A stretch of 64,000 bases of DNA. It comes from Wurfbainia villosa. Lineage: Eukaryota > Streptophyta > Magnoliopsida > Zingiberales > Zingiberaceae. The stretch spans positions 91,616,800-91,680,799 of the forward strand of contig CM045992.1 in the NCBI GenBank assembly GCA_025175895.1. Direction: 5' to 3'. Both the position numbers and the translations under genes were made by a program. This document shows positions 12,601 through 25,140 of this stretch, one piece after another. Within the stretch, counting starts at the first letter, position 1, and the number at the start of each line of letters is the position of its first letter. The notes below the pieces were generated by a model. The model saw only the letters and a list, made by a program, of their open reading frames with translations, was not told the DNA's origin and did not search any database.

Positions 12601-15600
12601 TGTGTAGATAAGGGAGTCACTGATCATGTCTGCAATACTTTATAAGGGTTTCAGGAAACCAGATGACTAGCTAAGGAGGAGATTACCCTTTACTTGGGTA
12701 ATGCTACGAAGGTGGCAGCTATTGCAGTGGGAGATGTTTATTTATCTTTTGATAGGAATAAAACTTTGGTTCTGAAAAATTGCCTTTATGTACCTTTATT
12801 TAGAAAGAATTTGATTTCGGTTTTTAAATTGTTTTTGGATGGATATTCTATTTCTTTCAATGACAGAGTTGTTATAAAAAGGAATAGGGAGATTATCTGT
12901 TCTGGTACATTGATAGAAAATTTATATACACTTGAACCAAAAGCTCCCACGATGCAAATAAAAGTAAATAACTCATCTTCTAAATCTAATAAGAGAAAAG
13001 AACCTTTGAAAATGAACCAAACATATCTTTGGCATCTAAGGTTAGGTCATATTAACCTAAGTAGAATTCAAAGGTTGATAGCTGATGGACCTCTGGGTTC
13101 ATTAGTGGTGGAAGATTTCCCAACCTGCGAACATTGCTTGGAAGGTAAAATGACCAAGAGGCCTTTTAAGGCCAAGGGGTATAGAGCCAAAGATGTGTTG
13201 GAATTGGTTCATTCTGATTTGTGTGGTCCTATGTCTATCTAGGCTAGAGGTGGTTTTGAATATTTCATCTATTTTATAAACGATTATTCAAGATATGGAT
13301 ACATTTACTTGATGTGCCGCAAGTCTGAATGCTTTGACAGGTTCAAAGAATTCAAGGCTGATGTGGAGAAATGTCAAGGTAAAAGTATCAAGAAACTACG
13401 ATCTGATTGTGGTGGTGAGTACCTCTTGAGAGAGTTTAGGAATTACTTATCAGAGGTTGGGATTCAATCCCAATTTTCTACACCTGGCACACCCCAGCAG
13501 AATGGTGTAGCGGAGCGAAGGAATAAGACTCTTATGGAGATGGTTAGATCGATGATGAGTTATTCTGAGTTACCAGATTCATTATGGGGGTATGCTCTGG
13601 ATACGACAGTGTATATTCTGAACTTGGTACCATCTAAATCAGTTCCTTCTACTCCCACAGAATTGTGGACTAGGCGAAAGCCTAGTCTAAGAAATATTCG
13701 GATTTGGGGGAGTCCAGCACATGTGCTGAAGGCAGATGCTGCTAAGTTAGAACCTCGTACAGAAGTGTTCATGTTCGTAGGCTATCCTAGAGACACGAAA
13801 GGTGGTTTGTTTTAGAGTCCTAGAGATCAGACGGTGATCGTTAGCACGAATGTCAGATTTTTAGAGCAAGCCTATGTGATGAACCACAAGCCCATGAGTA
13901 AGATTGTTCTTGAGGAATTCAGAGAGAAAGTCACTACTTCAGTACCACCGATACAAGAGGATATACCACAAGTGACTGCACCGCGTGTCACAGAGCATAC
14001 ACAGGTGATACCTCGTCGTAGTGGGAGGGTTGTTAGACAACCTGATAGATTTATGTTCTTGGGAGAATCTTCTGATTTGGTCCCTGGCGAACATGAACCT
14101 GATCCATGGACATATGACGAGGTAATCCAAGATAAAGATGCGCTATCTTGGCAAAGTGCAATGAATTCTGAGATAGAATCTATGGATTCAAATCAGGTCT
14201 GGGAGCTAGTAGAACCACCCAATGGTGTAAAAACCATTGGATGCAAGTGGATCTACAAAAGAAAGAGAGGAACAGATGGGACGGTTGAGACCTTCAAAGC
14301 AAGACTTGTTGCGAAAGGGTATACTTAGAAAAGGGGTATCAATTATGAGGAGACCTTTTCTCCGGTAGCCATGCTTAAGTCTATCCGGATTCTCTTATCT
14401 ATTGCTGCTCATATGGATTATGAGTTGTGGCAAATGGATGTCAAGACATCTTTCCTTAATGGAGGTCTTGAGGAAAACATCTATATGGAGCAACTATAGG
14501 GATTCATTGCAAAGGGCAAAGAGCATCTTGTGTGCAAGCTTAATTGGTCCATTTATGGATTGAAGCAAGCTTCGAGATCTTGGAACATCTTCTTTGATCA
14601 GGTAATCCAGTCTTATGGATTTATTCAAAGTCCGGATGAGTCTTGTGTATACAAGAGATGTGAAGGAAACGTAGTGATATTTCTTGTACTATACGTAGAT
14701 GCCATTTTGTTAATTGGCAACAATGTCAAAGTGTTATCCGACGTAAGGGTATGATTGTCCAAACAGTTTGATATGAAGGACTTGGGAGAAGTGGGACACA
14801 TCCTTGGGATCAAGGTTATAAGGGATCGCAAGAAAAGAATGTTGTGCTTATCTCAAGCTTCATACCTAGACACTATTTTGGCTCGTTTTACCATGCAGAA
14901 CTCCAAGAAAGGTTTTCTACCATTTAGGCATGGAGTACCTTTATCTAAAGAGATGTGTCCTAGAACATCAAAGGAGATAAAGGAGATGAAGGTGGTTCCT
15001 TATGCTTCGGCGGTAGGAAGCCTTATGTATGTTATGTTATGTACGAGGTCGGATATCTGCTTTGCCATGGGAATGGTTAGTAGATATCAAAGTAATCCAG
15101 GATAGGGACATTGGACTGTGGTAAAGCATATATTGAAGTACCTGAGAAGAACTAGAGATTATATGCTGGTATACCAAGCAGATCAATTACTCCATGTGGG
15201 TTACATAGATTTTGACTTCCAATCAGATAGGGATAACAGTAAGTCTACCTCAGGTTTTGTGTTTACTTTGGGAGGTGGAGCCATTGTATGGAGGAGTGTC
15301 AAATAGAAATGTGTGATGGACTCTACCATGGAAGTTGAGTATGTGGCAGCCTTTGAGGCAGCCAAAGAAGTTGTATGGCTCAGGAACTTCTTGATGGACT
15401 TGGATGTGATTCCTGGTTTGCCTAGAACTATCATAGTTTATTGTGATAATAGTGGTGCAGTTGCAAACTCGAAGGAACCACGAGCCCATAAGACAAGTAA
15501 ACACATAGAACACAAGTACCACCTGATACGAGAGATCGTAAAGAGGATAGAATTTGTTGTCGCTAAGATTGTATCAGAGGATAACCTGGTAGATCCTTTC

Positions 15601-15672
15601 ACTAAGGCCCTTCCAGCGAGAGCTTTTGATAGGCATGTGGAGGGAATGGAAATTAGATGTATGGCAATATGA
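12601..15672 (+). pseudogene. Copy B pol: protease, integrase, RT, RNase H (in frame, multiple stops)
   Basis: One frame continues from gag to the TGA at 15670. Stops in addition to 12598 are at 12643, 12664, 13240, 13813, 14326, 14497, 14752, 15103 and 15304; no frameshift is seen. Protease reads DKGVTDHV instead of DTG. The integrase zinc region is complete (WHLRLGH...CEHC, about 13030-13140), followed by HSDLCGPM, FINDYSRYGY and TPQQNGVAERRN. RT carries MDVKTSFLNG and GLKQASRSW, but its YVDD box reads YVDA at about 14692. RNase H has TSGFVFT, VEYVAA and YCDNSGA, then the KHIEHKYHLI and LVDPFTKALPA ends. The integrase-RT-RNase H order defines it as Ty1/copia. Confidence 0.9.
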
Positions 15673-15694
15673 GGACAACATAATCTTTTAGTAT

Positions 15695-15705
15695 AAGTGG
15701 GAGAT
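15695..15705 (+). other. Polypurine tract of copy B
   Basis: AAGTGGGAGAT directly before the 3' LTR. It primes plus-strand DNA synthesis. Confidence 0.82.
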
Positions 15706-17491
15706 TGTTGGGATGTATACTGAAAAGTCTATTCTTTGTATGAACATCTTTATTTTTGAAATAAGAATCACATGATCATTGTTTGCATATTTATGGTTAT
15801 GCATATTGTCTGATATATTACATTGTAGATAACATGGTGTGTGGTGTCACACGGAAGATCATGTTATCAGTTCCTTGTAGAGTATAAGTAGAGGCTCACA
15901 ACCAAGATTGTTTTGGACAAACCATTGCTATGGTTGTAGTGTAATTTGGTATTGGTTTGTCTTGACCATAGAATTACACTAGTACACTTTGTGTGTATTG
16001 AGCTGGACCGACTTAGAGGTGATTCAATTTATTGTTGACTACATAATTGAATCGGACCTCGGATATTATGGTGTACATGCTCTTAATCCCGATATAATAA
16101 CGAGCACATGTACTTAGTATTTATTTCTTTGATTTACCAATGGGCGAGATTTATAGATTAAATCGATAGGCTAGGTAAGTTGGGAAATGATATTATTTAC
16201 ATGGTTTGTCGTTGATTATAGGAGGAAACCGTATTCTATGTATTAGGATGATGATATCCCCTTGAGGAGCTTATAAGGATCATCATGTAAACCCAGTAGG
16301 TTGACTTGGTCCGACATGATGATGAGGTTGAGTGGTACTACTCATGGAGTTAGATGTTAATTAATTAATTGTCAGTAAATTAATTAATTGATGGACATTC
16401 GATATCTTAAACACGGGGAGACATTTGTACAATTAATATATGGAGCCCATATTTATTTATGGGAGTTGGTGAGGTAGATCAATGATAATCCTCTAGTGGA
16501 ATGGATTATCATTAATGGATCGGATTTTATGTGGGCCGGATCCATTGGGTGGCCAAAATCCAACTCCTCCTCATGGTCCCTATTGTAGCCTATTAAAACC
16601 CTCATGAAACCTAGATCCAACGAACACGATTAAATGGAGGTTTGGCCTAGATCTATAAATAGAGGTTGGAAGAGGCTTGGGCGAGAGATCAAAGTGCTAG
16701 GGTTTTTGGAGTTGGGCAGCAAGGCTTCTAGGGTTTTGGAGTTGTGCTAGGGTTTGGGGCAGCAAGCATTGGTTGCTAGGGTTTGCTCCTCCTAGGGTCG
16801 ACGACAACAAAGTTAGAAGCTTAGGTTTTGTTCTCGTTCTTCCTAACTTGGCCGATGACTTCTTCCCTCAAGCTTTGGCCGGTGCTTCCACCTCCTCTTC
16901 CTTTTCTTAGAGCCGGCGGTTCCTTTCCATTGGAGAGGGTCGGCGCCAATTCCTTCATCCTCTCCTTGACCGACGGCCACAACAAGTTTGGTGGCTTGGT
17001 GGTCGGTGCTAAATAAGAGAAGAAGTGTTGAGTATTCTTCCCTTTGTTCGGAGCGAACAAGGAAGGGAAGAATGAGATCTAGGAAGTTTCGACTCTCGGA
17101 GGATCATTGCCCACACAACGTTCAAGAGGAGGATAGGTCATACAATAGAAGACTAAGAGGTAAACAAGAGGTATAATTCTTGTTTAAGTTTCTTTCTTGT
17201 TCTATGCAATTTGTATGTAATTGTATGTGGCTAATTTAATTGGACCCCAAATATAAATAAAAAAATTGGCGATCCGTATATCATCTATTCCATGGCTAAT
17301 CGAGGAAAAGAGTTAGGTTGCTTGAACAACAAGTTTGTTCAAGAGACCACTCGAATCGAATAGCTCGATGATGGATCGGTTGCTTGGGTAATCCATCTTC
17401 GTCAAGGATTTTTTTTTTAATCCGGGGACATAGATAGGATCGCCATGCACAAGCAACCAAGTCGAAGAGGGAAGGGAAGCTTCGACCTTCA
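15706..17491 (+). repeat. 3' LTR of copy B
   Basis: Complete LTR of 1786 bases, TGTTGGGATG to GACCTTCA. It is shorter than the A and C LTRs, mainly because the 27-base minisatellite is reduced to about one unit near 16610-16640. It lacks the extra primer-binding-site-like end found in copy C. Next to it, GTCAT (17492-17496) would be the right-hand target duplication; the left one is outside the window. Confidence 0.92.
16654..16662 (+). promoter_or_regulatory. TATA box in the 3' LTR of copy B
   Basis: TATAAATAG in the middle of the LTR, conserved at the same place in the C LTR (41679-41686). It probably sets the start of the element transcript (U3/R border). Confidence 0.65.
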
Positions 17492-17671
17492 GTCATAATG
17501 CCGACAACATGCATAACTTCGCATTCTCAAGTCGGTAGCTTCTTTCATAGTTGTTCTTATTCTTTTCTTGTGATTTTAATTGCTAAGAGGATAGGTAGGT
17601 ATGTTGCCTTTTCCTCTATACTCCTTTTGTAATCATTGTCTCTTACCTCCAACAAGGAAGAAACCCTTTTA

Positions 17672-19004
17672 TGTTAGGGAAATCAACCCAAGTATGTGTT
17701 TGATTTTGATGTGTGTGGCAAAGGGTTTAAGTTAGGATGTTTTATGTGGTTTGATGTGTGTGTTTAAGTTGTGCATGACTTAGTAAATCACACATGTGTA
17801 GCTTGATGAAGCATTGGTGAGTTCATCATCTCATGGCTCGGGTCCTTGAGTCGGTGAAGGATGGCACGGGGAGAAGCTGTGAGCTTGGTGCATCCGAGAG
17901 ACCGCCAAACGAGGAGCAAATGGAGTAAAATCAAAGGAAGCAGACTTCAGGGCAAGACGCGAATGATGGCATGGGAGAAGCTACAGGCTTTGTGCATTCG
18001 AGGGACGTAGGCTGGACGAAGAGAGCTTCGGTGAGGGACTCCATGGGAGATGAGAGATTAAGCGATTGTAACCCGGGATGGGGTAGCTCAATGTAGGTGA
18101 ACTTGAGAAAGTGGATAAAGTCAAGCGTCAGACACTTAAACATGTGTATGAGGTTTTACTCGACGATTGGAAGAGTCGAATGCTTAAACATGTGGTTTGA
18201 GGTTTTACCCGATAGTCCGATGCTCAAACAAACTTGTTGTTTGAGGTTTTACCCGATAGTAGTCGACTGATATAGATATCAGTTGATTGGTACGAGTCAA
18301 TTTCTAGTTGACCAGTGTCAACTAGGGTTTGTGGCCCATTAGTCGACTACTATGGGATGGCAGTCGACTGATATAGGTGGAAATGGCCACATAAATGAGG
18401 CAACTCGACGATGGCTCATTGCCGAGCATCGATCGATTGCTAGGGTTCTAATGACCGATTGGATGCCAACGTGGATGAAGTCATTGTGAGGCAATGACTA
18501 CAACATTAGTTGACTTCTGGCATGCAACAGTCGACTGCTGCATATCCAACGGGAAGAAACCCTTCTTCTCTATAAAAAGAAGGGTTGGGGGGCTTGGAGA
18601 GGTTAATGCTTCCACTCCTAAGTGCTCTCCAAGTGCCCTAAACATTTCCACTCTCCTCTTCCTTATTTCTAACCCTATTTTATTGTAAGAGGGAGAGTTT
18701 TTGTAAAGAGGTTACCTCCACCTTGTCTTGAGCTAAAGGAGAGATTAGTGGATTGGATTGAGGGAGTGATTTGTCGAACAAATCATCCATGGACTAGCGG
18801 CAAGGGTTGTGAATCACATTACATCTTTTGTGTTAGCGTTTGTCTTCTCTTTACTTTGCTTTAGCTTAATTGTTTTTGTTTTCGCATTATTACTATTATT
18901 CTGTTGCGCCAACGATCATCTAGACAATCAAGAACGAGCAAAGCCCATCAAGCATGAGTTTGGCTATTCAACCCCCCTTCTAGCCGGGCCACGATCCTCC
19001 AACA
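17672..19004 (+). mobile_element. Solo LTR of a fifth family (mu)
   Basis: 1333 bases from TGTTAGGGAAATC to CCTCCAACA with perfect TTTTA duplications (17667-17671 and 19005-19009). It contains CAGTCGACTG palindromes, a TATAAAAAG at 18571 and a CCCCCCTTCTAG end like the gamma and delta LTRs. No internal region is present. The 75-codon open frame at 18809-19036 crosses the LTR border and is not a gene. Confidence 0.92.
18571..18579 (+). promoter_or_regulatory. TATA box in the solo mu LTR
   Basis: TATAAAAAG about 430 bases before the LTR end, a typical place for the transcription start of a plant copia LTR. Confidence 0.55.
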
Positions 19005-19203
19005 TTTTAGTGGATTACCCATCGGAAGCGATCTAGGATCACGGGGCCTTGGACTAGCAACCGGTTGGTTGTGAACTAAGTAAAAAAGAAAGCTTGTCCC
19101 TTATATTTTTACTTTTATTTCTGCTATACACTTTGTTTTAATTGACGAAAAAAAGTTTTTCGAACTCTATTCACCCCCTCTAGCATTTACTCGATCCAAC
19201 AAT

Positions 19204-19214
19204 TGGTATCAGAG
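19204..19214 (+). other. Primer binding site of F
   Basis: TGGTATCAGAG two bases after the 5' LTR end, complementary to plant initiator Met tRNA. Confidence 0.88.
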
Positions 19215-19372
19215 TGGGGGTGCTCTGATTTGGTGCAACACCGGTCGAGCAATTTTTTCTCTTTTCATGTTTTTGGTTTTCATTTAATTTAAGCTTTTCT
19301 TCCTGCACTAGTAATTCAAGACAAAGTCTTAGAAATTTTAGTTGTTTATATTTTTTTTGCAAGGTTTTTTGA

Positions 19373-21032
19373 ATGACCCATCTTGAGAGGTATAGCACCA
19401 CCCGACCTCCGTTCTTTAACGGAGATGACTTCTGTTATTGGAAGGGTTTGATGGAATGCTATCTTAAGACCCAAGTCGAGATGTGATCGTCATCCAGACG
19501 GGATTCACCTTACCGACAAATGAAGAAGGAGAGTTCGTGGACTGCGACAAGTGGACAAACACGATCAAGTGACAAGTAGAGGCCAATGCTAAAATCACTC
19601 AAATCTTGCAGTGTGGTCTATCCAAGGAAGAGCTCAACCGCGTTGGCCCCTTCATCAGTGCCAATTCAAGGACCTCTAGAATAAACTACTTGAGTTACAT
19701 GAAGGAAAGATCGACACTAAGGTATGTAAACGAGACCTACTCCTAAATAAGTTGCTTAATCTAAAAATACAAGATAATGAGATGGCAATTCAACTCCACA
19801 CGCGGATCCAAGATATCATGAACGACCTCCACTCCATAGGACAAAAGGTAGAAAACTGACATGTCATAAGGTACGTGCTTAACGCTTTCCCTAGGACCAC
19901 TTTGTGGGCATCCATGGTTGATGCTTGCAAAGTATCTAGAGATCTTTTAAAAATTAGATTAGATGAATTATTTTCTAAGTTTGAATTGCATGAACAGTCT
20001 AACTCGACCTCGGTCGAGAAAAGTGTAACTTTGATTGTGGGATAAAGAAGAAAGGAAAAGAGCAAGCCTCCTCCCGAAAAAGAAGAGTACGAATCGGAGG
20101 TAGACGACGAAATGGAGACCAAGCTAGTCAACCTAGTTCGGAAGATGATCAAGAGTAGAAGGTGACCCATCAAGAAAACTAAGGAGAAGAAACCCTATCA
20201 GAATCAAAATTACAAGTGCTACAAATGCAACAAGAGAGGTCACTTCAAATCCGAGTGTCCGAGGCTAAAGAACAAGCAACCACAAATCAAGAAGACACTT
20301 AACGCGACTTGGGAAGAGTCCTCGGAGGAGGAAGAAGAATTCAACAATTTGGCATTCATGGCGAGACCAACAGAGTTCGAGTCTGAATCCAAACCCGAAG
20401 CCAACTACGAGTCTGAGATCGAGTCCGACTCTAGATCCAACACCGAGCTTTAATTCAAGACAAGCCACGGATCCGTATCTAGTTCAAAAGATTCGATCAA
20501 GGTAAGTCGATCTTTAATCAATACTTTATACAATGTAATTAAGTACTTAAATAATAAGTTAGCTAAGTCTGAGTCTAAGGTCGAGTCCTTGCTTAAGGAG
20601 GTTAAACTCCTCAAGCATGAGGCTACCCTAACCTCTTCGATTAGTCAAGTTCGAGAGGGAAACTCAACTCAAGTTGAAAAACTTGAGGAAGAGAATTCTC
20701 TCTTGAAAGAACAAGTGAAAGAGCTTAGGAAGTCATTGGAAAGGTTCACATTGGGGTCCAAGGGTCTTGACCTACTTCTTGGATCGCAAAAAGCTGTGTA
20801 CAACAAGGCCAGACTCAGATTTAGATCAACAACAACAAATAAGTCTTACATGTCAATTGTTAATCATAATAATCGAAGAGTCCAAGCATGGGTCCCTAAG
20901 ATATTTTTAAATTCACAAATAGGTGCTACTAAGTTTTGGGTTCCCAAGGATCAAATCCACTATGTGGATAGACTATATCGGTTCAATGATCTAGGGGGAG
21001 CTAATACAAAACTTGTGTGCTCAATCTCTTGA
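19373..21032 (+). pseudogene. F gag (broken)
   Basis: Starts at the ATG at 19373 with a SIRE-like Gag N-terminus (RPPFFNGDDFCYWKGLME). A frameshift follows near 19485, after which the VIQTGFTLPTNEEGE block is readable. A CCHC zinc knuckle (CYKCNKRGHFKSEC) lies at about 20217-20260. The last part, open from 20589 to 21032, has leucine/glutamate heptads predicted to form a coiled coil and ends with the FWVPKDQIHYVD block. It resembles the C-terminus of the delta Gag (FWIPKSVIDSH in G). Several stops make it nonfunctional. Confidence 0.8.
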
Positions 21033-21600
21033 TTAGTGTAACTTTGCATGCTTAGTGTTTTAATTTTTAGAATGTCTAGATAGGACCAATGATTAATCAA
21101 CCTTGACAACATAGTATCAGGACGTAATGAGATGATCATATGTTAGGGAAACAAGGTCTTGTATATCCAAGCTAGATAAGGCGTATCTAGCTTGGTGCAC
21201 TCGATTGAGTGGAACTAGCTGAAACTACCTCACCATATCCTAAACTAGTTAGACCAGGACATAACCCTAAGTGAATTAAGTGAGTAATTTCTTAAGACTG
21301 GTTTTGTCTAAGGAAGTGGTCGTTGTTCCGATCAAAGAAGGCCTTTGTGCCTCGCTACGTCCTGGAAGCCATTTTTTGAAAGGTTCACTTAGCTAACTAA
21401 AGGTTAAATCCGAATCTAACCCAAGGTTAATTAGTCTTCAAATCACTAAATTTAACTAAGTAAAATTAAAATCATCTCACAAAAACATATAAGGTAACAT
21501 GTTTGGTCATGTAAAAAGGATGAGATGAATCCTAGGTTAAAATTTTCAACTTAATTTAAAATTCCAATATCCAATCCAACTACTATATGTGTAGGATCAA
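21033..21600 (+). other. Gap between F gag and pol, no gene seen
   Basis: About 570 bases without a supported reading frame. Pol restarts in the W-M-L-D-S-G-C protease motif at 21601. I see no LTR border or target duplication here, so it may be decayed gag-pol junction sequence. Confidence 0.5.
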
Positions 21601-24570
21601 TGGATGTTGGACAGTGGGTGCTCCCAACATATGATCGAAGACCGACTAAAATTTATGAAGCTCAGATTCAAAAACCAAGGATCGGTAGCCTTCGGAAACA
21701 ACAGGAAGCTCAAAATCATCGGTTCAAGTGATATTGAGCTAAACTCGAACTTTATAATACATCAAGTACTGTTAGTTGAAAATTTCAAATTTAATCTTTT
21801 GAGTGTTAGTCAATTGTGTGATAATAGTTATAAGGTTATGTTCTTACCTAATGAGTGCTTGATTAAAAATAATAATTGTTTAAAAATTATACTTAAGGGA
21901 ATTAGGAATAACAATATTTACACAATAGATCTACCTAACTCCTCAATCAAGTGTCTAATGATACAGCAAGAGGAATCATGGTTGTGGCACCGATGACTCG
22001 ACCACTCCCATCAAAGACTCATATATAAAATAAGTCAAAATAGTCTAGTTAGAGATCTACCCAACCTAAGTAACCTAGAAAATAGAATATGTAATGCTTG
22101 TGAATAAGGAAAACAAACTAGGACTTCACATAAACTAACTAATCAAGAAAGAACTAAAAGTGTGCTTGAGCTCCTACACTTAGACCTATTTGACTCTCAT
22201 GGAGCCAAGTCACTAAACATAAGTCAGTATTGCCTAGTAATAATAGAAGACTACTCTAGGTTCACATGGGTAAAGTTCTTAAAATATAAGACTGAAACCT
22301 TAGACTAACTCACTAATTTATATAAACTAATAGAAAATGAAAAGAACCTAAGGATTAAGAGAATTAGAAGTGATCATGGTGGTGAATTTGAAAGCCATAA
22401 GTTCACTGATTTTTGTAATCAAAATGGATACCACCATGAGTTCTCTTGCCTTAGGACCCCTCAACAAAATGGACTAGTTGAACATAAAAATAGAACCCTA
22501 CAAGAAGCCTCTAGGACTACATTAAACGAATATAATCTACCTAATAGGTTTTGGGCAGAAGCAGTCAATACTGCTTGCTATGTCCAAAATAGAACTTTAT
22601 TAGCTAAACAACACCAAAAAACATCCTATGAAATTTATTATGAAAAATTGCATAACATTAAGTACTTTAGGGTCTTTGGATATAGGGTACACATACTAAA
22701 CACAAAAGACTACTTAGGAAAATTTACCTCTAAAATAATTCCCAGAACATTTCTAGGGTATTCAACTTCTAGTAGAGCTTATAGGGTATATAACAATATA
22801 ACCCTAAAAATAGAAGAAACAATTAATGTAGTGTTTGATGAAGAAAATAAGTCTACAAAATCTAAAGTAAAATTGAATAATGAAGGAGTAGAAAATAATG
22901 TTAGACCTGAACCTAACTCACAAAATGAATCTAGTGTAGACCCTAACCTGAATCAATCTAGATTACAAGCTAATCATCCAATTGACCAAGTGATAGGTGA
23001 TCCAAATTTAGGGGTTCGAACTAGAGCACCCTATAGGAATGTAAGTCAAATCTCACTTATATCTAAAATTGAACCCAAAACCATAGAGCAAGCTCTTCTT
23101 GACCCAGATTGGATCATTGCTATGCAAGAAGAGTTAGCTCAATTCACTAGGAGTCAAAATTGGGAATTAGTACCCCCACCTAAAAGAAAAACGATCATTG
23201 GAACAAGGTGGGTATTTCGAAATAAACTTGATGACAAAGGAGAAGTTATAAGGAATAAAGCTAGGTTAGTAGCTAAGGGGTTTAGTCAAGTAGAGGAATT
23301 AGATTATGATGAAACATATGCACCCGTAGCTAGACTCAAATCAATTAGAATGCTTTTAGCTTATATTGCACATCGAGGTTTTAAGTTGTTTAAAATGGAT
23401 GTCAAGTCAGTGTTTCTAAATGGATTCATCAAAGAAAAAATTTATATTAGCCAACCACTAGGATTTGAAAGCTTAGACCAGCCTAACCATGTACTTAAAT
23501 TTAGAAAAGCCTTATATGGATTAAAGCAAGCTCCTTGAGCTTGGTATGCAAGGCTATCAATCTATCTTAAGTCTAAACGATTCAATCAAAGATAAGTTGA
23601 CCCAACTCTATTTGTAAAAACCATAGGAAAATAAATTTTTATGGTTCAAATTTACGTAGATGATATAATCTTTGGAACGACTAACACAACACTTTTAAAT
23701 GAGTTCATTTCACTAATGGAAAGTGAATTTAAAATGAGCTTAGTAGGTGAACTTACCTTCTTCTTAGGGTTACAAATAAAACAAACTAGAGAATGAATTT
23801 ACATATATCAATGAAAATATACTAGGGAATTAATTAGTAAATTTGGAATGCAAAATGCTAAAAAAATTAGTACACCTATGGCAACCAACGTAAACATTGG
23901 AGAAGACTTAGAGGGAAAACCTATAGATTTAAAATATTATAGGAGTGTGATAGGTAGCCTTCTATACTTAACTCCAAGTCGACCTGATATACTCTTTGCA
24001 GTAAGTATGTGTGCATGATTTCAATCTTGTGCCAAAGAATCACACCTAACCTTAGTTAAACGAATCTTTAGATACTTAAAAGGAACACAAAACGTAGGAA
24101 TTTGGTACCCTAGGTCAAATGAGTTCGAACTAGTCAGCGACTCTGACTCCGATTATGTCGGTAGTAAACTCGATAGGAAGAGTATGAGTGGATGTTTCCA
24201 ACTCCTAAGATCGAGTCTAATCAGTTGGTATAGTAGAAAGCAATATTATGTTGCTTTGTCTACTGTCAAAGCCGAGTAAATAGCCATGCGTGAGTGTGTA
24301 GCTCAACTTCTTTGGATCAAGCACACCCTCAAAGACTTCCAATTAAACTTTAGTAATACTAAAATATGGATTGATAACATTAGCTCAATTAACTTAACTA
24401 AAAACCAAATATATCATTCTAGAACTAAACATATAGAAGTTAAACATCACTTTATAAGGAAACATGCAGCTATTGGAAATGTAAAGCTTGAATACGTGAA
24501 ATCGAATTCGAACCTAGCAGATATCTTTACAAAACCTTTACCCGAAGCAGAGTTCAGTATGCTTAGATGA
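21601..24570 (+). pseudogene. F pol: protease, integrase, RT, RNase H (in frame, many stops)
   Basis: All recognisable domains lie in one frame from 21601 to the stop at 24568. Protease carries intact DSG (WMLDSGCSQHM). Pre-integrase and the integrase zinc region follow near 21980-22130, then the DHGGEF and TPQQNGLVEHKNR blocks near 22374-22500. An open stretch at 22648-23538 covers the integrase C-terminus (FRVFGYRVHILN) and RT start (MDVKSVFLNGF, ALYGLKQAP). The RT box YVDDIIFGT is near 23655. RNase H (24286-24570) has the IDNISSINL and TKHIEVKHHFIR blocks. Interrupting stops include those at 21994 and 23536; the latter replaces Arg in QAPRAW, a CGA to TGA change. Confidence 0.88.
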
Positions 24571-24809
24571 AGATTAGGAATGTGCATAGTAGACTAGGAC
24601 CTATTTTTTACTTATAATCTATCTTTTTCTTTTGTGCTACATGGAACAAGATTAGGGCTTACCTTAAAAAGCATGCACCTATAGTTTTAAGGAGCCAACA
24701 CATTGTTGGTGCAATCGGCCCAGGTCATGATTGACCAGGACTCGAGTTTGACTTGAGTGATGTTTTGATGTTTCGACAAAAACATATGACAATGTAATTG
24801 TCATTTGGT

Positions 24810-25140
24810 AAAGTCCAAGTCTTGAGTACTTGGCATGGAAAGTCCAAGTGGGACACTTGGCACATGAAAAGTCCAAGCATGGTCTTGGTATTTGAGAAGT
24901 CCAACATGGGTTGGCAAGGGAAGTCCAAGCATGGGTCTTGGCATGGAAAGTCCAAGCATGGTCTTGGCATGGAAAGTCCAACATGGGTTGGCAAGGGAAA
25001 GTCCAAGCTTGAGCCTTGGCATTTGAGAAGTCCAAGGGTTTGATATTGGTAGCGTAAAGTCCAAGCGGGAGTCTTGGCAGCATAAGTCCAATGGTTGGCG
25101 GCGTAAAGTCCAAGCGGAGTCTTGGCGGTGTAAGTCCAAT
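24810..25140 (+). repeat. Degenerate 20-35-base repeat in the G 5' LTR
   Basis: More than ten imperfect units containing AAGTCCAA and CTTGG, with unit lengths varying from about 20 to 35. The same block occurs in the G 3' LTR, the H LTRs and the solo delta LTR. It produces long open frames on the minus strand that have no protein homology I recognise. Confidence 0.8.

Larger units (their letters stand above)
9898..17491 (+). mobile_element. Alpha-family Ty1/copia retrotransposon, copy B
   Basis: Plus-strand element with the remaining part of its 5' LTR, primer binding site, leader, gag, pol, polypurine tract and a full 3' LTR. It is the best-preserved alpha coding region: gag and pol lie in one continuous frame from 11752 to 15672, broken only by substitutions to stop codons. 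The first part of its 5' LTR is displaced left of the window by the insertion of A. On the right, B ends at 17491 inside gamma LTR sequence, so B inserted into the 5' LTR of element F. Confidence 0.92.
17492..19201 (+). repeat. 5' LTR of F, 3' portion (split by solo mu LTR)
   Basis: 17492-17671 matches the F 3' LTR around 33340-33414 (GCCGACAAC..., CTTCTTTCxTAGTTGTTC) and the solo gamma LTR at 60920-61979. After the mu insertion the LTR continues at 19010-19201, with the GGGGCCTTGGACTAGCAACC block and the TTCACCCCCTCTAGC...GATCCAACA end. The LTR start is displaced left of the window by B. Confidence 0.88.

Noticed and set aside
18809..19036. 75-codon frame with a hydrophobic start that looks like a signal or membrane segment
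   Set aside because: It spans the end of the solo mu LTR and the target duplication, so it cannot be a conserved gene. The hydrophobic run comes from T-rich DNA.
21033..21600. Possible nested insertion between F gag and pol (a TGTTAGGGAAAC string at about 21142 resembles an LTR start)
   Set aside because: No matching end and no five-base duplication could be found.
24810..25140. Regular short repeats that might suggest a CRISPR-like array or a repetitive protein on the minus strand
   Set aside because: Unit length varies, there are no unique spacers, and the block lies inside an LTR and recurs in every delta LTR. The Leu/Cys/Trp-rich open frames here are by-products of the repeat.
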